From positions 1-64,000 of the forward strand of contig JAPMOS010000090.1 in the NCBI GenBank assembly GCA_027972325.1: a stretch of 64,000 nt of DNA, in the 5' to 3' direction. Made by a program: the position numbers and the translations under genes. Source of the stretch: Paratrimastix pyriformis. Lineage: Eukaryota; Preaxostyla; Paratrimastigidae. This document shows positions 50,819 to 63,396 of the stretch, piece by piece (within the stretch, counting starts at the first letter, position 1; the number at the start of each line of letters is the position of its first letter). The notes below the pieces were generated by a model that was given only the letters and a program-made list of their open reading frames with translations, searched no databases and was not told the DNA's origin.

Positions 50819-50969
50819 TAATGCGCTCGGTCGGTTTATTTTGCCCACTGAGCTCTTTTTTGTCGATCCCGATTTGGTTGTGGGACGGAAGCTCAGCTTT
50901 CTCACCCGGTGTTGTGCTGGCACGGGCCGGCACTTGCCCTCCAACTTTTTTTTTGTGTCATTTATTTCG

Positions 50970-53900
50970 CCGTTGCTCTGGAACAAGGGCGTATTGCTTT
51001 CCGAGCCGGAAAATACAAAGAGGCTGCTTGTCACTTTCGGGATGTCCGTGCAATGTCAGGTCATTGATGCGCTCACAACCTTTTGTACAGGCTGTCCGAA
51101 CGGCTCCTAAAGAGCCCGGCCCACGAAACAACTTGATTCTTGCGCTATTCTCAGCGGGGCAATATGAAGAGGCGCTCCGAGAATGCGATGATGCCTTGAC
51201 CCTTTTCCCCGGTGCCGTTAAGGTCTGTCCCTCCCGCCGATCCTTCTGCATCCTTAAATGATTGTTTGGTAGACTCGATATCTCGCCGGAAAATGCTGGC
51301 TGGCTCGCGGTTCGGCACTACATGCTCTGTCCTCGATTCTCCCCTGCCTGGCCATGTCCATGTCCGATGGGGATCCGTCATTGTCCACCCAACAACGGGA
51401 GATGCTCCAACTTGAGCAGGCAATCCGAGGCGAATTGAAAGGTCTTTTTGCCCTATTCTGAGTCCACAGCCTGATTCGTGTCTTCCGGCACTTCCGCCTT
51501 CGCAGCCCGCCATCTCGCGCACTTTCCCGACCCGATACTTCTGCGGGCGTCCCGGATCTTGGATGCCTTCTCGCGCCGCAGGCGTCCGGCGGATCTCTTG
51601 GTGGGCGCGTACCCTCAGCCTCCGATGGAGTTCCGTTGGGACGACCAGGGCGTCCGCGGGTGGCATGTCGTTGCCACCCGCCCCATGGGCCCCCTGGAGG
51701 ATATCTGTTGGTCTGCGTGCACCCATCTTCATGACTTGTCTGCAGTGGCCATCGCCATTACCACCATCCCCAGCATCGTCATCACTCGTCTGATGCCCTC
51801 TATTCCTGCTCCAGCGAGTCGGCTTACGCGGTCTCCCAGGACATCCCGTGGACCCACCCGGCCCTGGCCACCAGCCCCGCGTGGGCATGGGACGCCCCCG
51901 CCCACCCACCGACCATCTCCAGGGCCCAGTCGGAGAGCCCGCCACCACACTCGGGCCCGCCGCCATGCTGCCACCGCTGCCTGGGTTCACTGCCCACACG
52001 CAAGAAGACGCCTCAGTGCGGCGTGTGCGGCGCGTGGTACTGTTCCTCGGACTGTCGTGTCTGTATTTCACTCTTGCACAACCCACCCGGCCGGGTCGAC
52101 CCGCCCGATGTGAACTGTAGCTTGTCTGACCGTCTGCGCGCACATCTCCCTCTGACCTGCTGGCGTCCTTAGTACGCCGACGGGCCGGATCACGAGCTGG
52201 AATGCGCCATGGCCTGCGCTCTGGCCGGGATGGCGTGCGAGGAGGCACACCGGGTCGCAGTTGAGGAGGCCATGGGCCCCCGCCATCGACGGTCTGCTCC
52301 TGCAAGACCCCGGGCATGAACCCGACACGGCATGATCACCAATTCCAATTCTTGATGGTGATGGTTTCTCAAAGTGATCACTGGGCCCTTGTTGAACAAC
52401 CGCCCTCCGCTCCGCTCCATCTCCCCTGCAGAACCACCCGGATGCTTCTCCGGCTGCTGAGCCTGCGTCACGCCCAGTCGCTCGCCACACCGACGGACAT
52501 CGTCCACGCGACCACCGCCACCGCCACCGCCCAGGCTCCTTCTTCTTCTCGTGCCAGCAACCAGCCCTCGCCTCCCACCCAGCGGGCCACCCACCACGAC
52601 GTAGAGCGGCTGATGTCCTTCGCAAGCCCCCATTCCCGTGGTCCTTCCAGCCGGCGCGGCGATATGCCCCCGGATCAGATGAGAGGGAGGGCCGAGGAGG
52701 GTGAGGATGAGGTCGAGGGGCTGCCACAGTCGGTGCTTGTGGCTGGGGACACCTATGTGGAGGGCGCCGTGCGAGAGGCCCTGCGAAGGGTCACCGATGG
52801 GCGTCAGGCGGCGAGCAACAGTCTGTTTGGGGTCCGGCGAGGCGTCAGGCACAGACGTGTGTGGATGCGCGTGGGGGGGGGGGGGGGGGGGGGGCTAATC
52901 GGAAGCAAGAGATATTGGCCCCTTTGCCCCACGTCCTTCGCCACCCGACCCCGCCCAGATCCGCTCCTGGGCTGGCTGCACGAACCTGCCCTCGTCCGGT
53001 CGCTCCTCGGGCGGATGCTGACCAACGCCCACGAGCTCTCCGAGCCGCCGCACGCCATCGGTCCGCCCGTGGCCCGGCGCCCCCGCTGTGGCTTCGCCTG
53101 GATGGGGAGCAGACTGCCTGCGATCGAGACGATGCGCCTCTCCGTCTGATCGGGTTCTGTGGGTGGTAATGGCGGTGGGGTGATGTGATGGCGGGGTGGT
53201 GTGGCAGGTCTCTTCCCCCGGATGTCGCTCTTCAACCACAGTTGCCGGCCAAATTGCGCGTTCTTCTCGCGCGGGACCACCCTCTGTGCTCGCACCATTG
53301 AGGTCCGCCAGCCCCCCCCCCCGCCATCTCCATCTCACAAATGAGGCGGTGGGGTGGCGGTGATGACGGAGCGCTTGGAGGGAGGCGTGCGGGTGCTGCA
53401 CACAAACTCTTTTTTTTTGTGGCGTCTTCCCACTTGCCCCCACCAACGCATCGCACCCTTGTGCTCATCCCCTCTTTCAACCACCATTGTCCATCCTCCT
53501 CCTTCCGCGCCACGCCCGACTACGTCAGCCCATCTGCGCGGGGGACGAGCTCTGCTTCTCGTACGTCCCGCCGACGCACCCCCGGGCCGCCCGCCAGGAG
53601 GCCCTCACCCAGGCTTACGGATTCCAGTGTCAATGTCCCCGCTGCACGGGTCCCATCGCCGAAAGCCCCGACCGGTTCCTGGAGGCCTGTGGGCAATGAT
53701 GACGGTGACGGATGGCGTTGATGGCATTCATGCCCCTAGATAGTGGAACAGCTCCTGGATGCATGGCGGTGACAGCAATGACGTGGGGCGGTGATGTTGG
53801 TGAATGGTGACGATCCCTGGAGGCCTGTGGGCAATGGGGCAATAGGGGCAATGGAAACGAGGCAGTGATGTTGCAGCAGCTGCTCCTGAATGGTGGCGTT

Positions 53901-55102
53901 TGTGGGCGGTTGATGATTTGGTTGGGTGGCACTCGCTGATGTAACTCACCTCGTCCCGCCCTGCTTGGATGCCGATGTCCTGGCCGGCACAGGGTTGGAT
54001 GTGCCCCTCGGGGTCGAGCTGCCCGGGGCTTGCCCTGGTCACCCCGACGGACCCTGCTCGGCCAAAGGTTTGTCCGTCAGCATGTGGTTTGCACTCAGAA
54101 GACATCAGCAAAGATCTGCGCAGACACAAATTTGTCCGGCAATCAGGCCACAGTACGCCCACCCGAAGACGCAACGCCCGTACAGACCGTTTGCATCCAT
54201 GCCCCACCCCACTTGTCCCATGCTTCAGACGCACGCATCCGACGCACGCACACACACCAGGCTGGGACACGGCTGATCTGCTTGACATGCGGCGCCTCGG
54301 CCTCCGTCGACGTCACCCGGGCGGCGACCGCGGCTCTGGAACGCTGCACCCGCGCGGCTGATGACATGTGCACCCTGCTGGCAACCATGAACGAGGTTCA
54401 ATCTCGGGGGAACCTCCGACCACATCTCACGGGTTCCTTTTCCACTAGGACCCGCTTCTTCTCGCCCAGCAGGAAACTGCCGCCCTTTCAGCCTCGTCGG
54501 CTTCCCCTCCTGCGTCCGCTTCTTCCCCGCTCCCGCTCGCTGTGCGTTTGGCCCAAAACGCCAAGCTGGCGGCCTGCCTTGCCCAGGGAGATATTGGCGC
54601 GGCCATAGGAGCGACCCCCGGCCATTTCCCTCGGCTTCACGAGGCCCACACGGCCCGTGGGGCGGCACGCATTGCCTTGTTTGGGCTGCACTTGAACCTG
54701 GGGTCTGGTCGGAACAACACGACCGATCCACGACTGACCCTTCCTCTAGGAACGTGCGCTCGGGGGTTCCCTTTTTAGAGAACCACTTAACGTGCTACAT
54801 GTCCAACCTGGGCCAGACCGGCCTCTCGCCGTATAGCCCCGAGGTCGCTAATGCGCTGCACAAATTGGCAGTGGCACACTTCGAGATGAGCCAGCCAAGT
54901 AACCCAGAGAGGGAGGCGGAACCCCGAGAGGTTCTAATGGGGAAGGAGACACTCTCTCTGGCCCTGACCCTTCAGCCCTTAATTGATTGGGAGGATGAAT
55001 TGGAACAATGGATCGTTTGAAGAACAATTGTTTTTGACCCGAGAAGTGTTTGAACGCGGCGCTGGTCACGAACATAGTCACCCCCTCCCTGGAGATACTC
55101 AG
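50970..55102 (+). CDS. TPR-SET-MYND lysine methyltransferase-like protein (SMYD family)
   Basis: SMYD-like protein preceded by TPRs. Exons read EQGRIAFRAGKYKEAACHFR and PGPRNNLILALFSAGQYEEA, LRECDDALTLFPGAVKTRYL, AGKCWLARGSALHALSSILP (TPRs). The SET N-part is GVRGWHVVATRPMGPLEDI. The MYND finger is CCHRCLGSLP, CGVCGAWYCSSDCR and YADGPDHELEC. The SET core is GLFPRMSLFNHSCRPNCAFF, SRGTTLCARTIE, then ICAGDELCFSYVPPTHPRAA, ALTQAYGFQCQCPRC (post-SET Cys). Later exons give RLICLTCGASASVDVTRAAT and a C-terminal helical region, FLENHLTCYMSNLGQTGLSP, EVANALHKLAVAHFEM. The NHSC-PN and CxCxRC motifs are intact. The start is not found (no ATG near the first TPR) and the C-terminus beyond 55017 is uncertain. 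One intron carries a sense poly-G run (52869-52892), unlike the poly-C elsewhere. Confidence 0.75.
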
Positions 55103-55320
55103 GTCAGCATTGTTTTCCTCTTGCCTTTTTTTCTCGTGCCTTCGCTGTTCCCGCTGCACTGCTCTTCTGATTTCGTTGTTTTTGAACCCAGCCCATCTGG
55201 TTTGTAAATAGCTTCGGGGTGCCCCCTCTGTTTTGTTTCCCTTCATTGTTTCCCTTCTGCCTTCATTCGGCTTGGTTTTCTTGGGCTCATTTCGGTTTCT
55301 CTCCTATTCTTCATCCAGAA

Positions 55321-56398
55321 TGTCCGCTGCCCCCGCTGCCCCCGCTGCCGCCCCCGCCCCCGCGAAGAAGCTCTTCGTCGGCAACCTGAACTTCAAGACC
55401 ACTCCCGACGAACTTGGCAGCCTGTTCGCTGAGGTTGGTGAGGGTCTGCACGAGCGTTTTTCTCTCGAGATTCATTTGTTGATTTGGTTTTTTCGCTCTC
55501 CGTCCATTCTTGCTCTATAGTCGTCAACGTCAACATCATTTCCCGCGGCAACTACTCTCTTGGCTATGGCTTTGTTGAGATGAAGAACGAGGAGGATGTT
55601 GCCCGCGCCCAGGTCGCCATGGACAAGAAGGTCCGGCATCTTGACTGTATGAATATGCTTGCTCATATTGTTATTCCATTTGGTCTCTTTTTTAGGAGCT
55701 CGATGGCCGCACCATCCACGTCGAGGTTGCCCGCCCTCGCGTTGAGCGCGCTCCTGGCGAACCCCGCCCTGCTCCCCGTGGCCCCCGCCGCGTCCCCTTC
55801 CGTGGCCCCCGTGGTGCCCCCCCTCAGGGCAACATGCCCCCTCAGCAGGGTGCCTATTAGTCTGCTTGCACTTGTGACTTTGTAACCTCATTCCATCTCT
55901 TTTTAGCGGCTATGGCTACCCCGCCTACGGCTACCCTCCTCAGGGCTCCTACTATCCTCAGGCCCCCTATGGTGGCCGCCGCTTCGCTGGTCCCCGCCGC
56001 CCTCGTGCTCCTCGTCCTGATGCCGCCAACGCTCCCCTCTCCAAGACCCGTCTCTTCGTCGCCAACCTGCCCTTCTCCGTCACCAGCGAGCAGCTGGCCC
56101 AGTCCTTCGCCGATTACGGTGTGAAGGTCCGTGTCTAAAATTCATATGAGCACCTTCTCACGAATTCTTTGTTAAAACATAGGAGGCTCACATTGCCCAG
56201 CGTCGCTTCAACGGCGCCTCTCGCGGCTACGGCTTCATTGAGCTCAACGACGAGAGCCAGCAGCAGAACGCCATCGCTGCCATGAACGAGAAGGAGATTT
56301 CTGGCCGCAAGATCCTGGTTAAGGTTGGCCGCGAGCCCATTCCCCGTGAGGCCCCCGTTGAGACCGCCCCCGCCGCCGCCGAGCAGAAGACCGCTTAA
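55321..56398 (+). CDS. two-RRM RNA-binding protein
   Basis: hnRNP-like or nucleolin-like RNA-binding protein. Start at the ATG at 55321, after a T/C-rich leader. An Ala/Pro head is followed by RRM1 (KKLFVGNLNFKTTPDELGSL, then across an intron YSLGYGFVEMKNEEDVARAQ). A spacer rich in RGPRG and GYGYPAYGYPPQG follows (RGG/Tyr-rich, phase-separation type), then RRM2 (KTRLFVANLPFSVTSEQLAQ, SRGYGFIELNDESQQQNAIA). The end is an Ala/Pro/Glu-rich tail, stop at 56398. Exons: 55321-55437, 55521-55630, 55696-55859, 55907-56126, 56183-56398. Donors are GTGAGG, GTCCGG, GTCTGC and GTCCGT. Codon use is very biased (CGC, CTC, GTC), suggesting high expression. It is convergent with COG8, the two stops being about 100 bp apart. 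Confidence 0.93.
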
Positions 56399-56498
56399 AC
56401 CCGATCCCCTGCTTTTTTGTTAACCAATACGTCCTTGCCCCACTAATGTCTACATGTTCAGGAGAGGGAAGTGGCAGGATTTTGTCGTTGTCGAGGCG

Positions 56499-56790
56499 CT
56501 ATGGGGCTGGTTCAGTCGACTCGGCGGGGTTTGGTGGTGCTGTGGTGGCAGCCGGTGGTTCTGCAGCTGCCTCCGACTCCTGGTGGTCAAGCGACTGGGC
56601 CGGTTGGTCTTGGTGTCGGTGCTGCTCGGAGCCCGCCCCGCCGTGCCCTTCCTGCTGCTGCCCTTCTTGCTGTGGCGATGCTGGCTCGTCATGATGCGGT
56701 TGCGGCTGCGGCGGTTGCGGCTGTGGTGAAGCCTCATCCTGCTGCGGCTCGTGTGGCGATGGGGGAGGGGCCGAGAGCGAAGTCTCGTCT

Positions 56791-56869
<79 letters not shown>

Positions 56870-57100
56870 GTCGCCGCGTGTAGGGGCGGAGCAGGGCGGC
56901 TGCTCGCTGGCCCAGAGAGGACGAGCCGGCGCAGAGGAGCGCCGCCGTCTCCTCGGCCGCCCCGACTGCGAATTGTGCTGACGGTATTGATGGTGAGGTG
57001 GTGGTGGTGGTGGTGGGAGAGGAGGATGTAGCGGCGGAGGGGAAGACGGCCTCAAAGCAGGCCGCCAGGAAGGGCACCAGGCCGTGGAGGAAGGCCTGTA

Positions 57101-57133
<33 letters not shown>

Positions 57134-60100
57134 TGGCGTGAGGAGGCGCCACGCGGATTGCCGAGCAGCCGCGAGCGCGAGCGGGCGGAGGGAAGAGGTC
57201 CAACTTCAGGGTCTGTGCCAACAATCCAATTATCCCCTCCCCACCCCCACCCCACCCCCACCCCCACCCGCTCCGTGTATCTCCCCCCGTCTCACCCACC
57301 CCGCGTCCCCACAGCCGCACCCCACCCGTCGCCGACCTGGACCATGGGCTCGAAGGCCGGCAGGGCCTCGGCCAGGGCGGCGGCGGTCTCCATCACCCCG
57401 GGGCGATCGTCTCCCTGCAGCTGCAGGAGGGCCTCGGGAGGGGGCGGAGCCACCGCCGCGACCCGGCAGGCCTCGACCAGCAGCTGGCTGGCCGCCTGGT
57501 GGAGGGAGGCCTCGAGGGCGCCCAGGCAGGCGTCGCACAGCAGCGACAGGGTGCTGGAGGCCCCGGGGAGGCCCGGGCCGGCCGGCGGGAGAAGCGAGAG
57601 GATGGCGGCGGTGGTGGACCTGCGTTACGGGGGGGTGGGGTGGGGAAATGGGGACGGGACGAGGTCAAGCCGATGGTGATGCGAGGCATGTCGGGACAGG
57701 GCCGTGTCGGCACGGCGAGGAGGACGAAGTCACGGCGGGTGGGTGTGGGATGCGTGCTGTTGTGTGTCGTGTCGTCGGGGGACATGGGGCGGCACAGGGC
57801 GAGCTGGGGTGCGATGTGATGCTGCGGCAAACCTGAGTTCGCTCAGGGCGGCCAGACATCCCTGGGCCAGCGCCTTCAGCGGGCCGAACTGCTGCACCAG
57901 GGGCGGCATACTCAGGTTCATGCCCATGGTCATGGCCATGCCCGCCTCGGCCGCCATGGCGGGGGGCAGCTCCCAGCCGGCATGCCCCAGCACAGTCGCG
58001 TACTGGGCCGAGGCCGCGCGCAGGCCGCGAGACCACGCGCCCCCGGCCGCCAGGACGAGGACGGGCTCCAGGTGGGCCGCCCAGTCGGCGCCCACCCGGC
58101 CCAGGGTGGCCCCGCAGTGGCGCAGGGTGGCGATGAGGTCGCCCAGCTCGGCCGGTTCCATCGCCCGGGTGATGTCGCCCAGCTGGGCCCGCAGGGCACC
58201 CTCGGCGGCTTCGTCGGGGGCCCACCAGGGCAGCGGCTGCTGGGCCGGGGTGATCGTCGCGGCGGGCAGACACCGGACGAGTGGCTCCAACCCCTGGAGT
58301 ATAGTCGCCGTCCCCTGGTCATTGGCGGTGGGCCCCACCGCCCGGGCGAGCAGGTCCAGGTAGGCCAGGGTGTGTCCCTGGAGCCACTGGTGCAGCAGGT
58401 GCCCGTCGGCGGCCCCGTTCTGGCCCTGGGCCCCCGCGGCGGCGCGCGCGGTGAGCGGGCCGCCCAGCAGACTGGCGGCCGACAGGAGCGGGTCGGCCAG
58501 CAGGTCCCCATCGTCCAGGAACCACTCCACCGGCCCCAGCGACCCGACGGTCGGGACGGATTGGGCAGACTGCTGCTGCTGCTGCTGCTGTGGGTCCTCC
58601 ATAAAGGAGCACCACTCCCATGGGCTCCCGTGCTGTTGCTGCTGTTGTGCCGCGGCGGGGGTGGCGGCGGCGCTCGGAGCAGAGTCATGCGCGTCTGTGG
58701 CCAGGGCAGCCAGGAGGGCCTCAAAGGACAGGGGGTTATTGACGAGATCGAGTTCACCCGCCCGCCCGCCGCCGCCGGCACGGGCCAGGGAAGGCGACGA
58801 GGCCGGCGCCGAAGGAAACGCCGACAGAACGATGGCCGAGCTGCCGCCGGGGGGACAGCCACCATCCGGGCCGGCACCCGCCCCGGCAGCGGTGGCCACC
58901 ATGGCAGCCCACTCCCGATAGCATCGGAGCAGCTCCTCGTCCGGATCCCCGCTGGCGCCCTCGCCACCATCATCATCCGGGGGGGTGTCCACCTCCTGGT
59001 CCAGGAGTTCGGGGCGCATCGTCGAGGTCATCCGGGTCCATGACGGGGGCACGGCCACCCGGGCGGCCATGCTCTCGGCAGTCGGGACGGGCTCGGCTGG
59101 GCCCAGACGCGGGAAGAGCATGCGGCTTGCCTGGAGGGCGGTCGGCAGGGCCCGGCCGCCGTGGGTGAAGAGGGCCGTGTAGACGGTGACCGTGTCGCGG
59201 ACGTGGCACCGCAGGACCTCGGCCAGGTTGATCAGCAGGGCGGCCGCCGTGGGTCGGAGGGACATCCGGGGCACGTTGGGGTTGCCCCCCAGCAGGTCGG
59301 TCGCCGCTTGGCGCAGGTGGCCCGTCTGGCCGGCCAGGAAGGTGGCCCGGATCTCGTTTTCTGTGCACAGGGAGAGCCGCCGCAGGAGGCCCACCACCCG
59401 GAGGGTCTCGGCCAGCAGGGCCTTGGTGCTGCCCGTCGTGCCGGCCGTGGTGGCTATCTCCAGGGTAGTGGAGGCCGAGGGCCGGATCCCCTGGCCGAGC
59501 AGGGCAAGCAGGGTCCCGTTGAGGCGCCGGGCATGGCGGACGCACACCTGGCGCAGGTGACCCACGGTGCGGGTCCGTGGGAAGCGCCGGTTTAGTTGAT
59601 CCACAAAGGAAATCTATCGTCCGAAAAAGGCATATTTGTGAGGAGTGGGACGCCCCGGGGGGGCAGACAGACCAGATCAAAGCAGCCTTCCCAGTATTGC
59701 TGTTCGTAGCAGCTCTGGAGCAGAGCCGGAAGAGCCAGGAGTTGGTTGAGAATACCTGCGTGATTTTGCATGACTCGGGCGAGCTTCTGTTCGTTCAGCA
59801 ATGTCTGGGCCCGCTCGGGGAACGCCGAGAGTGTCGTGGCGGATTCCGGTAGATGGTGTTGAGCAACGGCATCAAGAATCCCCTTGACCCGAGAAGCCGA
59901 GGCTGCTACCTTGCGAAGCGAACTGTCAACGCTCAGAAACGAATGGCAGTTGGTGAGGGCGAGGGCGTGGAGTCGATCTTGGAGCTCAATCTCGTGCCGT
60001 CGTCTACGAAGGAGGAATACAACTCAATCAAACTCGAATGCCCGAGACCAGACAATTCATTTGGTTTTTCCTCCAAATCGGACAGTGACAGGTGGATCAT

Positions 60101-60166
60101 TTTACTCTCTGGAAGAGCACACACCACCTGGGGTGGGGTCGACGATTGCCGGCACCACCGCGACAT
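56499..60166 (-). CDS. COG8: conserved oligomeric Golgi complex subunit 8
   Basis: COG tethers vesicles in retrograde Golgi traffic; COG8/Dor1 bridges its two lobes. The ATG at 60166 (alternative 60100) is followed by LSLSDLEEKPNELSGLGHSS, LIELYSSFVDDGTRLSSKID. QTLLNEQKLARVMQNHAGIL and NQLLALPALLQSCYEQQYWE match the COG8 region that ordinarily reads ELLEIPQLMDTCVRNGYYEE. The second exon gives RRFPRTRTVGHLRQVCVRHA, ENEIRATFLAGQTGHLRQAA, VLRCHVRDTVTVYTALFTHG. Further on are QALAQGCLAALSELRF and, after an intron, LSLLCDACLGALEASLHQAA. The middle has an insertion with poly-Gln (near 58560-58590) and acidic segments. The tail, after a 32-base poly-C (sense) acceptor, is VQAFLHGLVPFLAACFEAVF and then low complexity with an (AP)n run. 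Stop at 56499. Human COG8 is about 610 residues; this one is much longer because of insertions. Confidence 0.8.
56795..56872 (-). repeat. (GCGGGC)n coding for Ala-Pro
   Basis: Thirteen hexamer units in phase in the COG8 tail, read as Ala-Pro on the minus strand. Confidence 0.93.
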
Positions 60167-60340
60167 CCCGCCACTTCAATAAAAATTCCGCCCGAGAGTT
60201 GGACGCTCACTCAACCCCCCCCTCCTCCTCCTCCTCCTCCTCCTCCTCCTCCTCCTCCTTCCTCCCCTTCCCTACCCTCCCCCCGCAGAGGTCATGAGGT
60301 GAATCTCCGAAAAGCAGCACGAGTGTGTGGAACGCGTGTT

Positions 60341-62685
60341 TCACAAAGCAGAACACTTGAGCACTTTGGCCTTCTCGCGCTCGACGGATGTCAAGAGCCG
60401 CTCCGTGGGAACGAGGCACATTTGAAACTGCAGAAGAAAAATAGAGGATGAGGGAAACTAATTCGCGGAAGGCAGACCTTGGGAATATGTTTGAGTTTCT
60501 CGGTGGGGAAGCGAATTGTGTAAAGCATGCGTCCGTCGAAGCGACACATCTTGCCGTAGTGCTCCGCGGGGTCGACAATCAGCAACACAATCCGGCCCTG
60601 TCGGCGGTGGTGGGTGGTGAGAGCGGGATGACATATTACATAACACTCTAAACGCGCTCATGAGGGCACATGGGAACGGGCAGCACATGCACAGACGTCG
60701 GTGCGCTCCTCGATACCAACCAACGTTCGGGAGTGCCCCTGGTGCTGGAGATACACGGGCGGACAAAAGCAGCCCTGCATTTGGATCAGCTCGATCCCCG
60801 TCCGAGTCCGTTCGACCATCGCGGGCGGGTCGCACGGGCCGGCCCGTTGGCGGCCTCCGCAGGCGGGGCACTCGACGAGGCAGGGCTGGAGATACGAGGC
60901 CGCCACAGGTGAACCGGTGGCGCAGGGAAGGGGGACCGAGGCGGCCGATGGGTCATGGACCGGGAGGACGCTCGCCGGATCGGGCGGCGGCGGCGGGGGT
61001 GGCCAGACCGCGAGTGCCTCCGAGACCGAAGAGCATCTTTCGCATCAAACAGCAACATCAGGGTGGGGGGGGGGGGGGGGGTTAGGGGCCAGACAGGAGG
61101 TGACAAGCACACAAAGAAGCGATGAGCATCATTGTCATGACTTCTGCCAGGCCAGAAGAATGGATTTAGCCATTTGACCTCCGAGAAAGGACAGGGAGGG
61201 GAGCAAACAAGAGGCACCGAGACCAGACCCTCCGATTGGAGCATCCCCGAGCTCCGGGCTGTCGCCGATCTGGTCCATCACCGGCTGATCCCGCGGAGGA
61301 GGCAACGTCGACGGGGCCGGTGGGTTGCCGTCGCCTTCCCCCCTGCGCTGCCCGGCCCCCCCTCGTGCAGAGACGCTCCGACCCTGGACGGCCAGCCCCG
61401 ACATGGGCCCCCCAAGGGAATCCTCCCGCTCCAGCACCCGCACCCCGTCCTCTTCGCCGTCCCTGACGCACCGTCGGCGGCGTGGGATGTGAGCAGACGG
61501 GGGCCCGTCGTCATCACTCGGGATTATTATCGGATCTGTTGGGGTGGTGGCGGCGGGCGGGGCGGCGGGGCGCCTGATGCCCAGCAGGTCGGCGACAGAG
61601 ACGCGCTTCTTCTTGTTGGAGTGAGGGGGAGGATTGCCACTGGCACTTGAGGAGCCGGGGCGGCCGGAGCCGCCGCGGAGCGACGCGGCCGTACATGGGG
61701 TGATGTGGGCAGGGGTAGTGGAGCTGGCGGGGAGTGGGGGTTCCGGGGCGGGCTGGAAAATGGCCGCATGCCGTCCGAAGTACTCGGATGCGAACCGGCA
61801 GAGCGGATCCAGCCCAGTGGTAAAATTGACCACCGAGAGGCTGGTGGTGGTGGTGGTGGTGGTGGTGGGGGGGGGCTAGTCAGAGGGTGGCGTCGAACAA
61901 GGCAGCAGACGGGATCCCCCATGAGAGGAAGAGCGTAGCACATTCTGAGGTGCCGATCCAATCGCGCTTGCCCACAAGCTGTCGAAAAGCCGAAGAGAAT
62001 CGAAACCAGCAAGCCACAAAGCAAACGGCGGACCTTGCCCTTGAATTGGCGACACCCGTACTCGTCAAACCCTCTGCGTTGGTCCGAGTCAGCCGGGGGG
62101 ACGGCGGCAAAAATGGGACCACCAGACCTTTGCCAGGCTTGTTCGATTAAATGCTGGATACGAACGATGCCAGGGACAAAGCCCGCGCCTGGAGAATCAT
62201 GAGTTGGAGATGAATGATCGGTCGTGCCGGACCCCCGAATAGAGGGCGCAGGAAGGCAGGACGCCTGAGCAGGGCAGAACCAAGGAGCTGGATATTTCGA
62301 TAACCGCAACCAAAACCCGTGTCTCGGTCGCCACTCGTGTAATGGTCTGGGACAAGATCCGGGTGATCAAGAGCAACTCCGACAAGGAGTGGACTGACCG
62401 AAATCATTGCAGAGGATAACACGTTTGACCCCACGAATATTCCCCGTCCGAAAACAGTGTGCAATAACGGGCACAAGTGCTATCAAAAGGTTCAGGCGTC
62501 CGAGAAACGGTTAGGCTCCGATGCGGACAGAAAGAGCAGGTTTCGAGGTCAGGCATCGTGTCGTCTTGGAGAGGTGGTGGAGGTGGCGCACGGTGTCGGG
62601 GATCTGGGCGAGATGCCATCTTTTTCGCGGGGGCTCCTCCGGTGGTGTGGCCACCGCTCTTCCAGCCCCGTTCAGCCTGCGACAT
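60341..62685 (-). CDS. peptidase C78 (ZUP1/UFSP2-type deubiquitinase or deUFMylase)
   Basis: Cysteine protease of the C78 family, which cleaves ubiquitin chains (ZUP1) or UFM1 (UFSP). The ATG at 62685 opens a basic head; then PDLETCSFCPHRSLTVSR (Cys pair, possible zinc finger) occurs. The catalytic core: SGDRDTGFGCGYRNIQLLGS (nucleophile Cys), IQHLIEQAWQRSGG, RGFDEYGCRQFKG, VGKRDWIGTSECATLFLSWG, IPSAALFDAT. After a long low-complexity insertion (61830-61140, basic and Pro rich), PCLVECPACGGRQRAGPC (Cys-rich), CFCPPVYLQHQGHSRTLVGI (catalytic His) and LLIVDPAEHYGKMCRFDG (catalytic Asp). The last intron (GTCTGC...CAG) leads to FQMCLVPTERLLTSVEREKA and the stop at 60341. All three catalytic residues are present. 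The N-terminal Cys motif and Lys/Pro insertion favour ZUP1 over UFSP2. It starts 47 bp from ARPC5, divergently. Confidence 0.8.
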
Positions 62686-62732
62686 CTCACGTGCCCCGGT
62701 TGGGTTTCGCCGTGCTTTTCGTTTGATCACTG
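62686..62732. promoter_or_regulatory. 47-bp divergent start region
   Basis: Only 47 bp lie between the likely start codons of the C78 peptidase (minus) and ARPC5 (plus). It contains a pyrimidine-rich GTGCTTTTCGTTTGATCACTG stretch and no TATA box. Confidence 0.4.
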
Positions 62733-63396
62733 ATGGAGTGCTCTCCTCTTGCTCGTGTCCTCGCCACCGCCAAGCAGGCCATGGATCGGTACGTAAGATT
62801 TTATTCTGGATTTATTTGAGTATTATTTTCATGACCGTTTCCTCTTTTCCTCGAATCGTCTTACTTGACTGTTGGGCCAGGAATGACGCAAAGGAAGCCA
62901 TCATGACCCTTCTCAGGATTGACCTGACTCAAAAGAACACTGAGAATGAGGTTCGCATGATGCCACTGAAGTGATCCACGCGTTTACTCCCTTTCTTGTG
63001 TTGTCCAATCTCCTGGCTTCGTCTTCTTCGACTACAGGACGCCTACAATGCCGCCCTTGTCGCTGGGATGGCCGCGATTCGCGTGGATGAGGCGACGAAG
63101 GAGTTCCTGAATCCCCTTGATCCCATTCAGGTCTGTTGCCTGCACTGGTCCATTTTTTTTATCGCCCTCCTTTACAGCAAGACCTTTTGATGAAGGCCAT
63201 CTATGCCGGCTTTAAGCCCACCCCCAAGCCTGGGTCGACCGAGATGATCCCCCAAAAGGCTGATGTGTGCCAGCAATTGCTGAAGTGGCACGCCATTCTC
63301 CTGGAGAAGGCCGGCATTGGGGCAGTGGTGCGCGCTATTTCCGAGCGGTGCCCACCCCCTGGCGGCTTTGTGGAGGAGGAGCTCGATGACGATTAG
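62733..63396 (+). CDS. ARPC5: Arp2/3 complex subunit 5 (p16)
   Basis: Smallest Arp2/3 subunit, part of the actin-branching machine. Exons 62733-62788, 62881-62950, 63038-63130 and 63177-63396 give MECSPLARVLATAKQAMDRN, AKEAIMTLLRIDLTQKNTEN, DAYNAALVAGMAAIRVDEAT, DLLMKAIYAGFKPTPKPGST, VCQQLLKWHAILLEKAGIGA, VVRAISERCPPPGG and an acidic end EELDDD. The LLMK-IY-GF, LLKWH and GIG-VVR blocks are the ARPC5 signature. Donors are GTACGT, GTTCGC and GTCTGT. The predicted protein of about 145 residues matches the family length. Confidence 0.92.
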